Of a DNA stretch of 64,000 bases, positions 10,994 to 23,165 are shown in pieces (position 1 is the stretch's first letter; each line of letters begins with the position of its first letter). The notes beneath the pieces were generated by a model that was not told the origin of the DNA, ran no database searches, and was given only the letters and a program-made list of their open reading frames with translations. The position numbers were made by a program, and so were the translations under genes. The DNA comes from Chondrilla cf. caribensis (Eukaryota; Porifera; Demospongiae; Chondrillida; Chondrillidae): positions 2,192,049-2,256,048 of the forward strand of contig OZ026554.1 in NCBI GenBank assembly GCA_964020155.1, in the 5' to 3' direction.

Positions 10994-12014
10994 CTGATTA
11001 ATCACCAGTCGTAAATAAGTGGGCGTACTGGAAAGCAATCACACTTATTAGACCGAGCATATAGTCATCCAATAGACATGATGTAGAGTCTTTAGAGTCC
11101 TTCTCACATTTCAGGTAAGTACGAAATTGAAGCCATGGAATGAAGGTTAGGGAATAAGGTGGGGTTGACTTCTGCTTCACTAACTTAATTTCTTCCTGTA
11201 ATTAATCAATTTACTTGCACTATTAAATTAAATGATGATCAGATTCGAAATGAAAATCACTTGATTAGTCCATTAATTGTTCCAGCACTACTATAAACCT
11301 AAAGATTACTGCTGTTACAATAGTGGTGTGTGCGTACACGTCCGTGTTCACTGTGTATAATGTGTACAATGTGTGTATGTATGTGTGTGTACATTTATGT
11401 GTATGCATATACAGTGTAGATGCATGCATATCCATTGCAAGTATTAGGCAAGAAGGCACCCTTTCTTCCTAGGATGTCATGTGAGCACAATGTCATATCA
11501 TATTGTATTATCAGTGGTTTGGGCTAGAGTGGTTCAAATAGACCGATTGCGCATTGACGTCATGAAGAACGGAAGTGGTCGCGAAGGGTGTCATGGGTAG
11601 GATTTTACTATGGGGAACACGTACCGATTGTCGAAAAAGGACATTCCTGGCTCTAGCCTGGTGGAAAATCTCCCGACGATTTGAACGTTGAACAGCTGAA
11701 ATGATGGCTAGCCTATCGAAGTGCTTCGAAGTGCTTGTAGATCTGGAAAAAAGCTGAATCGGTTCAGCGGTATGTGATATACCGGTGTTATATTCCGTCG
11801 TGATCGCCGTATAGCTGTGGTTATAAATGCACGTCTTCATAAGTGTATGTGTAAACGATGGATATATATTGCTGTCTCGTGTAGCGTCAAAGAATAGTCC
11901 ACACGTGCTTAGATATGAGTGTTATTTCTTCTGACCTTATATTTTGCCTGCGTGAAAAGAGATTCTCCAAACTGTACATACGTATTCTATACATTTCTCG
12001 ACTGATTGTAAATA

Positions 12015-12170
12015 TGCCACACCACTGTGCTGCATGTTCCCGGCTGTACATCCAACAGCAAGACTTCTCCACACGTCCTTTCACAAGTTTCCATCTGGGG
12101 CATTGGCAGGTGCTTTCCTCTTGCTGGAAGTGGGTTGCAATCCTACTTGGACTTGGATGTTAAGATTCTG
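12015..12170 (+). pseudogene. THAP domain fragment, + arm
   Basis: From ATG near 12015 the frame reads M-P-H-H-C-A-A-C-S, the start of a C2CH THAP zinc finger; a neighbouring frame then reads V-P-G-C-T-S-N-S and the third gives the family word S-F-H-K-F-P. The domain is thus broken by two small indels, and the sequence C-terminal to FHKFP does not follow the THAP consensus. It is the more decayed of the two arms. Confidence 0.55.
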
Positions 12171-12428
12171 TTTGTCCATGTGGTCTTGTGCATTCTTTTT
12201 CTACCTGATACCGAATTTACGTGGTACAATTCGGCAGTAAAATGCTTAGTACACACACGTGTGGAACTGTTAATAGTCCAAACTCCCTTAATTTCAACTC
12301 TACGTATGTTTTTAGCCCGATTACGACGAAGAGCTGCATCAGATGGAAACTTGTGGAAAGAAAAACACCTGTAGAGAAGTCTTGCTGTTGGATGTACAAC
12401 CGGGAACAGCACAGCGGTGTGGCATATT
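12150..12428 (-). pseudogene. THAP domain fragment, - arm
   Basis: On the minus strand the sequence gives M-P-H-R-C-A-V-P-G-C-T-S-N in one frame, then, after a single shift, S-F-H-K-F-P-S-D followed by a basic helix (RRNRAKNIRR), a tryptophan and S-S-T-R-V-C-T-K-H-F. This matches the THAP layout in order: C-x(4)-C, FHKFP, the W and C-x2-H-F. One frameshift near the FHKFP word is enough to inactivate it. After the THAP domain there is only a short lysine-rich tail and no RNase H-like catalytic domain. Confidence 0.65.
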
Positions 12429-13305
12429 TACAATCAGTCGAGAAATAAATAAGTACAGTTCCGAAATCTCCTTTCCCAAGGACAAAATATAACCTATTAA
12501 CACGTCTTACTATGAGAATCTATACGACGAACACCCTTCACGACCATTTCCGGTCTTCATGACCGGAAAGGATGATGTCAATGCGCAATCGGTCTATTAT
12601 GCACTCTGCAAAACCAATGTACACACCAGTGTGATGTTTTGTGTGTGTGTGCAGATAGTTGATATAATATTATTATTAAGAAGTGTGTACACAAACATTA
12701 TGTTATAATTGTTGCTATGGTGTACATGTGAGAGAGGGGTACAAGTTACATATTATATGTATTTATGTATTATTATATACAGTTTGTTATCTTTTGCCAA
12801 TTCATTATCAATTATAATACAATAGTAGCACAATTAGTAATGTGTACATGCATAAATGTAATAAAGTAATTTTTATCATAATACAAATTGTTATGCTCTT
12901 TGAACCTCCTGAAATTTCAATAGATATAAAGTCCCACCTTAATTATGTAGTGGATAGGTCACAGACACTAAGTGATTCTTAAGTGATTGTCTAGACTGCA
13001 TCTTTAGTGATGTGTATTTTAGTTGTCAATCATGATCAGCAAGCAAGCAGTAATAATCTAGTGACCAACGGTGTTTACACGATAGTTCTGCCAAAGCGCC
13101 CCTCTTCTCGACAAATAGCTTATGGCTAACAGTTCCCCACATTGAATAAGAATACCTAATACCTGATACCTGATACCTGTCACTACTGAATTTGCATTAT
13201 CAGAAATTATCTATACAGCTCTAGCTTAACCTCAATAATATCCTTAATATAATAAATACTCACTTTACTCATAACCTTGAAAAATAATTTACTCGTCTTT
13301 AACAG

Positions 13306-14579
13306 AATTGGACAAACCTCTCAAAAGAATGAGACGTGGAGGAGACACTGTTTCCCCTACACCTGAACCTTGCACTTGTCCACCTGGACCACCTGGTCCA
13401 CCTGGTGAAGCTGGACCAAAAGGTGAAAAGGGACAGCGTGGAAGTCGAGGCAAAATAGGTGCAATGGGATTGAATGGAACAAAGGGTGAGAAGGGTGAAC
13501 AGGGAGATGCAGGACCTCCAGGAATGAATGGACAGAAAGGTGAACCAGGACAAAAGGGATTGCAAGGACTGTCAGGACAACCGGGACTCAATGGAAAAAA
13601 GGGAGAAAAAGGTGAACAAGGAAATCAAGGAGTTAATGGAACAAAAGGTGAACTTGGAGAAAAAGGACAAGCAGGAAATGATGGACAGAAAGGTGAACCA
13701 GGAATGAAAGGTTCACAAGGACAACAAGGAGACATAGGACCCCAAGGACCACCAGGACCACAAGGAGACATAGGACCCCAAGGACCACCAGGACCACAAG
13801 GAGACATAGGACCCCAAGGATCACCAGGACCACAAGGAGACATAGGACCTCAAGGACCACCAGGACCACAAGGAGACATAGGACCCCAAGGACCACAAGG
13901 ACCAAAAGGAGACATAGGACCCCAAGGACCACCTGGACCAAAAGGAGACATAGGACCCCAAGGATCACCAGGACCACGAGGAGATCAAGGAGGTAATGGG
14001 ACAAAAGGTGAACGTGGAGATAAAGGACAATCAGGAATTGATGGACAAAAAGGTGAACCAGGACTGAAAGGTCTACCAGGGCTCAATGGAACCAAGGGAG
14101 AAAAGGGTGAACAAGGAGATCAAGGAGTTAATGGATCAAAAGGTGAATGTGGAAATAATGGACAGAAAGGTGAACCAGGACTAAAAGGATCACGAGGACC
14201 AAAAGGAGACCAAGGACCACCAGGACCAAAAGGAGATCAAGGAGGTAATGGGACAAAAGGTGAACGTGGAGATAAAGGACAATCAGGAAATGATGGACAG
14301 AGAGGTGAACCAGGACTGAAAGGTCTACCGGGGCTCAATGGAACCAAGGGAGAAAAGGGTAAACAAGGAGATCAAGGAGTTAATGGAACAAAAGGTGAAC
14401 AAGGCGATCAAGGAGTTAATGGAATAAAAGGTGAACAAGGGGAAATAGGACAACCAGGAAATACTGGACAGAAAGGTGAACCAGGACTAAAAGGACCACG
14501 AGGACCACAAGGAGACCCAGGGGCACCAGGAGATAGAGGACCACAAGGAAAAATAGGACCACCAGGACAACAAGGATAA
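13306..14579 (+). CDS. Gene 1 exon 2: furin-like site, C-x-C knot, collagen domain
   Basis: The exon supplies residues 82-505. After the TTTAACAG acceptor it reads [17 protein letters not shown] at 89-92 fits the furin consensus R-x-K/R-R, so the coiled-coil propeptide may be removed. C104-T-C106 would give interchain disulfides. From about 107 to the TAA there are some 130 uninterrupted Gly-X-Y triplets, longest of the array, with a 36-bp module ([12 protein letters not shown]) repeated around 13730-13975. Many N-G-T/S-K-G-E sequons and K-G-E/D triplets occur. One triplet, G-E-C (near 14147), adds a cysteine absent from the paralogs. There is no NC1 domain. Glycine is almost always GGA. Confidence 0.9.
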
Positions 14580-16095
14580 AGGGGGCAAAGGACAAGGAAT
14601 ATATCGGAATAGATAGTAACCACCTGGGAATGTAATGATTATCAACAAATTTACAAACATCATATCTAAAGTTAATGAAAAGAAATAGATACAACTTTTG
14701 CAATTATTTTTCCACTATTAGTAATGTAATTGTATTCAGTATAAGAATTGGTGATTGCAGGTATATGATATTTATTATGATCATTGCGAAAAACCTATGA
14801 GTAGTAAACGAGTTACACTGCATAATATCTAAGTTGAACCAAATCAATTAAACTCTTACAGTAATTAAATTTGGATCCAATTATCTTCAAACCATAATTA
14901 AAATTAATGCAGTGTCAAAGATAACATGTTTCATCAAAATCAAGAGTAATTACTAACACACCATATAAACAGGTAGACATATGAGTAGTGCACGTGGAAT
15001 CTACTGAAGCTTTTGGAATAACTGATCTCTTATGATCATAAGCATACCAACTCATTGTACACAACACTATATCTATAGAGTCAATGACATGTAGGTTTAT
15101 TACAAATACTGTTAAATTTGAACTGCCTAACTTCATAATATTATAATATATACAATTAGTTTGAGAATCTGTATAAATCACCATGCAAATGAGGTCAATC
15201 AATAACCAAATTGAACATTAATCTCTTAAGTTCAATCATTTAAACATTATTTCTTTTTGAATTAATATAGATTCTGATACCACATACCTTTGTAGAATTT
15301 TTAAATGTACTATATTATTCTCAGTTCAACTTCTGGTATGTTACATTCGCTTATAATTCTTGCATATATTATATATAAAATTTAAAAGCACAAATACTGG
15401 TACATAAGCATACATCTATAGACATTACAGCACGACAAAACAGCCTCAGTATTGGTTTGCCATGTACCCACAACCCGTAGGGCCAAACAGCCCTATATGA
15501 GCTCATTTCTGACTGACCCTCTCCCTGATATCTCCACTAAATAAACTACAAACCTCTTCCGCTCCAACACCACACCATCCAAAGGACTTGAGACACTTTT
15601 GTGGCTCCATAATCAATAACCATCAACACTCCATAGCTTCCAATCCAGCTACTCTCAGAATCCTTCATACAGTGGATTACACAATACTTTGAAGCAACAC
15701 ACAACACATCTGCTGCTCCCCAGCCAAACAACAGGCAAAGCATCAGCCTCCAACAGCAATGGAACCTTTAAGTGACGTAGACCTACACAAAGAAGATATG
15801 CAGTGCTCATAGTTGGATCTGACTCACTCACTCCAGCTTACAGTGGCAGCCCTCAACTCCATACAATAACAAAGACTCCACCAGTGACTGCATCAATTGC
15901 ACAAAAGATCAGCCATTCAATCATCTCTCCCACTGCCTGTGATCCTAACTTTACCAGAATCCTCCATTATACTTGAACAATCCAGAAACGTATTTGCCAC
16001 TCAGCCTATTGCAACTACATGTAAATGGGAACCAAAGGATTCCATCTATACCAATGTTGAATCTGCTGGAACTTCTATCCTGTCCTCTCTTCCTC
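14580..16095. repeat. Gene 1 downstream block and intergenic sequence
   Basis: The first 650 bp are the family's downstream block, including a decayed C-terminal tail frame ending in K-V-N-E-K-K (see findings). From about 15400 the sequence becomes richer in C and A with no shared block recognised, and minus-strand frames of about 65 codons are open but featureless. I see no gene. Confidence 0.4.
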
Positions 16096-17097
16096 TAGTC
16101 TGACATGTACAAACACATTCAGAGGGGAAATGGAAGGGACGGTCTAGCAGCAATATGGATTAATTCATACCTTTTCTGACACAAAATTTGGTCAATAATA
16201 ATCATGGAGCTGGTTAGTTAGTACATGGATGTCTTAGTGTCCTAGGCAAATTTTATCTTTTGAGTTTACAGACACTGTAAATTAATCCAACTGTGCATCA
16301 GAAGAGAATATTGACCAGTGCCTTTGATACGTTTATTTACCTTCCCACTGGACTTAAGGAAAATTGCTTTTTTTCAAGTGGTTTCCACATTGTATACGTA
16401 GCAACATTTTGAAGACACCCTAACAACAGTCCTGCATTTTAGTGGTGGCATCTTGGGTTAATATGCTTTTAGTAATATATAATATTATTTTAGTATATTT
16501 TTCACACATCAGAGGCCATTGTTGACAAGAAATGAAAGTCGAATCCATTTTAATGGAATCCTAGATGGTCCCAAGACTATCAGTAAGAGACAAGAATTGT
16601 ACACTGGAGGGTAAAAAGGACTTAATGGAGGCCAACGTGGCATCACTCTTGGTCCACAAAAACTGCCTGGATAGCCTTGCTGAAATTGGATGGACTTTGC
16701 AGAATATTCATCTGCAATGTACAAACACTCAAAAATGAGGAATTTTCCATGTCCAGTGGAAAGGTAAACGAACATATCGTTTCCTGATAGGACACTGGTC
16801 AATGCACTCTTCTGATACACCGTCAATTAATCTTTAGATTAATTGATGGTTTCTGTAAACTCAAAAGTGAATAGTTCAGGACACCATAGATACTGTTGTT
16901 AGAGTGTCTAAGAGGACGTTTACACCAAGACGTAAATCTCTTAGCACTAACTAATGATACTAACTAACCCGCCCCACGAATATTGGTGACCAGATTTTGA
17001 GTAGAAAAGGTGTGAACTAAACTCATTGGCCCCTAGACCGTCCCTTCTAATCCGCCTCTGGACACATGTGTGCAGAATGGCCTAGCATGCCAGACTA
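16096..17097. mobile_element. TAGTCT-family foldback element carrying RecQ-like helicase fragments
   Basis: The left end TAGTCTGACATG and the right end CATGCCAGACTA are inverted repeats, and the similarity extends inwards on both sides through GGGACGGTCTAG / CTAGACCGTCCC. Further inward the element folds back again: about 16255-16400 and 16660-16870 are imperfect inverted copies of the same coding segment. The left arm on the + strand reads H-Q-K-R-I-L-T-S then F-I-Y-L-P-T-G; the right arm on the - strand reads Q-K-S-A-L-T-S-V-L-S-G-N-D then L-S-T-G-H-G-K. This is motif I (Walker A) of RecQ-like DNA helicases. The termini match short MITEs in the collagen introns. Confidence 0.6.
16509..16826 (-). 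pseudogene. RecQ-like helicase N-terminal fragment
   Basis: The 105-codon minus-strand frame starts with the Q-motif-like segment YQKSALTSVLSGNDMF, then the P-loop STGHGK (consensus PTGYGKS), and ends with SCLLLIVLGPSR...RLSFLVNNGL, which lines up with motif Ia of RecQ helicases (VVVVSPL..L..DQ...L...G). Between them the frame runs through proline-rich, non-homologous sequence, and the usual serine after GK is phenylalanine. It is a captured fragment, not a working helicase. No DEAH box is visible. Confidence 0.5.
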
Positions 17098-17735
17098 CTC
17101 TTCCTCATGTGCATCACAGTGCTCTTGTCCGCATGTATTAATCTCTACAGACCATCTCTCACACCATGCTTGTGAACACTGTAAATTCCTCTACATATCC
17201 TCCACATTCTTGGCCAACAAAGCTGGGTATCATCCGCAAAAAAATTAGGCTAGACACCAACATTCCACCACACAAAACCCCACAATCCTGCACTTCAACT
17301 CTGACACCAAACTGTTCATGTATGGAGTAAACACATCCTTGACGCATAATCTCTGGTTACCGCAAATTCCTATATACCTTAACAGACATTGATTCTCACC
17401 TGAGACACATGCACTGCCATTGTACATACCCTTCAAGAATGCCAAAAATGCCAGCAGACCAAGTTATTTAAAAACATTTAATTTACTTGTTTTATAGAAT
17501 CTGATACATAATATATTTACATAATAGAGTGGTGAAATACTTGAAATTGCATGGAAGTGTGCATGTATACTCTTAAGCATTTAAATGATTCACAATGCAT
17601 ATGCCAACTTGCTGCACTATACGTATAGGTCTTCATATAAACTTAACATGTAATCATACAGAAACTAACATGAAGAGGAATGAACAAAACAAACACGTGG
17701 TTTTATATAATTATTATGAGAATTCACATAACACC

Positions 17736-17834
<99 letters not shown>

Positions 17835-18027
17835 ATGTGTGTGTTATGTATGTTTGGCTATATCAAGTGTGTTCTAAATAGGAAACTTTCAGTAAAGGTG
17901 ATGGGAGATGTGAAAAGGATCAATCGCACAATTACACAAAATTGTATACATATGTGTAGAAACATGTTTTTCATTGTTTGCTTTTATCGATAAACATAAT
18001 CCACCCCATTCATGAAATGTTGTACAG
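17098..18027. other. Intergenic sequence with long GT repeat
   Basis: A segment near 17340-17560 (CCTTCAAGAATGCCAAAAATG) recurs downstream of genes 4 and 5 at 45300 and 56885. A nearly pure (GT)n tract of about 95 bp lies at 17739-17833. No gene seen; the ORFs across the tract are low complexity. Confidence 0.5.
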
Positions 18028-18126
18028 GGAGTGTAAGGTCAAAATGGGAACAATGGAAAATGACGTACAAAAGGAGAATTAGGATTTGGAGGGCCACCAG
18101 GACTGCTAGGATCAACAGGATTGTAA
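18028..18126 (+). pseudogene. Orphan collagen triplet relic
   Basis: After an acceptor-like TTGTACAG, 33 codons keep a Gly-X-Y rhythm: G-Q-N-G-N-N-G-K, two stops and one glycine replaced by arginine, then K-G-E-L-G-F-G-G-P-P-G-L-L-G-S-T-G-L and TAA. Its hydrophobic X/Y residues and mixed Gly codons differ from the GGA-rich, hydrophilic repeats of the array, so it is not a recent copy of those exons. It may be all that is left of a different collagen exon or an older member. Confidence 0.55.
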
Positions 18127-19385
18127 GAAATTCTATTAAAGGTCCATACATAATAATATTATAGTGATTATGAACAGACTTAATGTAAAAACGTCATTGG
18201 ATACATACTGTTGTATATATACGAACTAAAATAACTTTTTAATAGTAATAAAATACAGTTAGAATATGCATAATACATAAATACATTAATATGTACATAT
18301 TACACAGTGTATATTATTATATACATATTGGATGGTAAGTTAATGGAATAGTTACTATATATGTATTAGGAGAGCTGTTTGCTAGATCATATCCAGTTTT
18401 AGCATACGTTTACATGTTCTGCAGTTCTATAGCTATGTAGGGGCTTTTAGCTATTTACAGAGCATATAATTATATGTACACACAAAATATTGCCCAGAAA
18501 AGGTTGTACTTGTTGTGCACATTGCATAGCATACTCACCCTTTTTCCATCAGTGGAGTAGGTAGGTAAGGGGCACAATAGACTACAGTGGGCACACATTA
18601 ATCTCCCACATCTGGTTGAAAGTTTTCAATGAGTATTACAGATCATGAGTGACTGTAAAGGAATAGTTAACCCCTTAAACGTAGAGGTAGTATATGAAAG
18701 GCACGGTAGTACAGATACGGAGCGAAATGAAACAAAATGGCTGCCTGTTTCTTTTCATTGTCAGGAATGACCAATTTTTTATTGCTAGATTGGCAGTATA
18801 TACTACAACAAACGTACACAACATCAATATACTAATTCGAAACAACACATAGTAACTATTACCAGTATACATGGAGCGGTTTTTCAGTGAGTTATGAGAT
18901 CTCCCCGATGATGTGAGTGGAATTTAACACAAGATCTCTCGGCCCAGAGCGCTTTACAAAGAAATATTCTGGGCACATTTAGTTGGATTCAGTCAGCATT
19001 TAAAATGCTCACAGACCAAAATCATGCAAAGATTGCTGAACAGATAGTATATTTCCAATTAAACAAACCAATTACCACCCAAAGGGGCCAGTTATCTAGA
19101 TCAGGTCCTGGGGTTGATTTGTTTACACACACACACACACACGTCACACAGTATGCATACTGACACCACAGGGATTCTGGCTTTCCTGACTGTATAAGTA
19201 CACAAACACAAATTCCAACAATTCACCATGTGTGTATGTACTATGTCAAGTGATTCTTTGCAGAGCAAAGAAGCAGACATGTCAAGATCACCATGTAAAA
19301 GAGATACAACAAACATATAAACACAACACACAGATGACCGTAGTTTTGGAACTCCACTACATGGAGTGTTAAGTCGCAGTTAACT
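18127..19385. repeat. Intergenic block shared with 33690-34700
   Basis: From CACAGTGTATATTA through GTTTACATGTTCTGCAGTTC, the block recurs at 33710-34450 with the same order of words. It includes the RQPFC-like minus-strand segment (18690-18850). A short CA tract is at 19127-19142. I see nothing coding that is intact. Confidence 0.45.
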
Positions 19386-19600
19386 GGCAAACTATGTGTA
19401 CCTGGTTCCTGAGTCTGTCCACAGAAGTGCTACTAACAACCTCTCCTCTAGTGGCTGTAGTGTCGACCGTCAGGATAACAACTGCTTTAACGTTCTCTAC
19501 TGCGAAAGGTGCAACCACTGACGTCCACCGGGTCCCACTCTCCTGACAAGGAGCAGGTCCTCCTCGCTGTACTGATTCCGAGAACTGTTGAGACAACAGC
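19386..19600 (-). pseudogene. Sushi-like pseudo-exon, copy 1
   Basis: The minus strand reads P-C-Q-E-S-G-T-R-W-T-S followed by NVKAVVILTVDTTATRG, parallel to the better preserved copy at 47813-48075 (T-C-S-P-S-G-E-W-G-S-V-D-V-S-G-C then NVSAVVIVTVSTTATR). The expected last cysteine is missing here, and the frame before it is short. It is read as the end of a complement-control (Sushi) domain with a downstream stalk or strand; the assignment rests on the C..G.W....C pattern alone. Confidence 0.3.
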
Positions 19601-21255
19601 TAGAAGCATTAATCAGTGGACGTGGATTAAAGAACGTTAAAAGTCCCTGCTTCATTATCAAAAACAGGGCTATAAAGAACCTCACATCGCTCCATGACAC
19701 AATCAGCAAGAATGGCTGTAACATGGAGGCTCGAAAGTAAAATGGCGCCAATATAATTACCAGTCACCACTGTCACACTTTGCTTTACAATCGGCCATAG
19801 TACAGAATTTAACTGTTTCCTCCACGTTCACCATAGATTAATTTCATTATTATTATTATTGCGCTAATGATAAACTCTGCACTAACACTGAGATACAATG
19901 GGCTATATGAATTATGATCATTAAGTATGCTATAAATAATGTCAGTCATAACACATACGTATTATTATTTCTTCAACACTTGAGGCATTCCCTAGGAAGG
20001 ACATATCGGTTGTTCGTTTTGCCCATAATCTGTCCCCATTTTCAATTGGAGTATTGGGTGCCAATTTGACATTAATTTTGTTTCACTGACGGTAGGATCA
20101 TTAGGGAGAGTACTCCACAATGCCATGTAGAAACTTCCTAAATTCTCCCTTCCCATATCTCAGCATCACAATTCTCCTGTATTACTCCATCATACAAACA
20201 AAATTAATATACATACATAAATCCTAGCTACAAACTACATAGCCAGACAGAATTTGCTGGGAATATATGTATACACAATTTAAGTATGCTGTATTACGTA
20301 CATGAAGGTCTATACATGTATACAAAATTTAAATGCATTTTACATTTGCCCAGCAATGTGCCTTCAGACAATAAACTGATATCACTCGTGACACTCCTTG
20401 TGGGCGATGCTGATGTAGTGTAACACATGCTGACTTGAAGGGATTCCCATGCTCCCACCTGGAGACCTGACTGTGATGTCTGCATTTCTTGTTTGAAAGA
20501 GGAACGGCTGTCAGTTGGAAATAGTTTAAAGCGAGAAGATTTGGAGTCTTTCTCCTGTACAAATGGCCAATAACACTATTCAGAATTTCTCATAACTGCA
20601 AATTAGATGACTTGAAGACCTTCGACAAACACGGTAATAAGGCAGGCCAACAGCTAGAAGCAATAAAGATCCTTGTAATTGGGTTATATTCATGCGATAG
20701 TATATATATATATATTATATTATATTCAGTCGTGCACAAAGTTTGGCCTTATATACCACTAGTGAGAGGCAAGCAGAAATGAGCCCCAATTTAGGATAGG
20801 AACAGAGACAGTCGTCCTACAAGCTTAAGTGTGGGACTCGACTTGGCTTGTCACAAATATGTCAAAAGGGATAACTAAGGGATTACAAGTCAGAATTGGC
20901 AGTTTGAACATAGAATACTTGTTCAATGGTAATGGCTATGAGCATTGTAAAGTGATATGAACTGCCAGTAGTAACACAAAAGGCATGACACAAAGGTGCA
21001 TACGCTGGTCTCCTTAATACAAAATTGTATAATACTAAAGATGAAATGTTAAAGACAGAATCCCTACTAATACATACACTATCACAACGCATGCACAATG
21101 TCATTGCACCTACAGGAGTGCTATCCCTATGTCCTTCTTTTATCATTGAATGTTTTTAAATACTTGTTTATATAGAGTGCTAGTAGACATTATAATAATT
21201 AGAATGGCAAATAATAGCACATGTATCCACATTCACACACACACTAACAGACACA
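19601..21255. repeat. Dispersed intergenic block
   Basis: The stretch is homologous in order to 2861-3800 and to parts of 48960-49780 and 59690-60380 (GGATTCCCATGCTCCCACCT, CCAATAACACTATTCAG, GCAAGCAGAAATGAGCCCC). Around 20845-20885 it keeps the uninterrupted word order CACAAATATGTCAAAAGGGA, which is the empty site for the 4.86-kb element at 34733. No gene is visible. Confidence 0.5.
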
Positions 21256-22921
<1,666 letters not shown>

Positions 22922-23165
22922 ATGGCACCAAATGTTAAGGTCTTTCTACAAGTGGCTCTTTTGTGCTATGTGGTGACTACCAGTATCGGGGGTAGCATTG
23001 ACTTCCAAAAGGCACTTGCCACACTTCAGAAGGAAGTGGAGGATCTCAAACAGCAGTCTCAAGAAGAAATAAATTCTTTGGTGACTGAGCTGAATGAGCT
23101 GAGGCAGCAGTCGAAACAGGAAATCAAGTTACTTCACCAGAGATTAGAGCAAATAGAAGCCAAAG
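22922..23165 (+). CDS. Gene 2 exon 1: signal peptide and coiled coil
   Basis: The exon encodes residues 1-81 of a predicted 401-aa short collagen: M-A-P-N-V-K start, hydrophobic signal segment with C-Y-V-V-T-T-S-I-G-G, then the family's coiled coil. It differs from gene 1 at only a few residues (for example I5V, S24G, Q48E). The donor is AAAG|GTTAGT in phase 1. The near identity of this exon with the other four, against variable collagen exons, is consistent with selection on a shared trimerisation domain or with gene conversion. Confidence 0.85.

Larger units (their letters stand above)
11539..12596. mobile_element. THAP-domain foldback DNA transposon, non-autonomous
   Basis: The ends are matching inverted repeats, TAGACCGATTGCGCATTGAC at the left and its exact complement at the right, followed by further inverted similarity. 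Genes 2, 3 and the duplicate in gene 5 have the uninterrupted flanks (GGGCTAGAGT... followed by TTATGCACTC-like sequence) without the insert, which marks its limits to within a base or two. Inside, the two halves are imperfect inverted copies of the start of one THAP-domain gene, one on each strand. THAP zinc fingers are the DNA-binding domains of P-element-type transposases, so a P-like origin is likely. Both copies are frameshifted and no catalytic domain is present. Confidence 0.75.
10518..13305 (+). other. Gene 1 intron 1
   Basis: This 2.79-kb intron begins GTTAGT and ends TTTAACAG. It holds an exon-like open segment (10693-10868), a 95-bp MITE (10899-10993), a conserved intron core with a GT-rich run near 11330-11410, a THAP-bearing element (11539-12596) and the AT-rich 3' part shared by all members. 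Without the THAP element it would be about 1.7 kb, close to its paralogs. Confidence 0.75.

Noticed and set aside
13289..13591. Proline/cysteine/serine-rich minus-strand ORFs opposite each collagen exon (also near 25015, 31421, 43819, 44142, 55500)
   Set aside because: They are antisense shadows of GGA-CCA-rich Gly-X-Y repeats, with no starts, splice sites or composition of their own.
15546..16103. 60-68-codon ORFs in the C/A-rich stretch after gene 1
   Set aside because: No conserved copy, no splice sites and no recognisable motif; length is within chance expectation.
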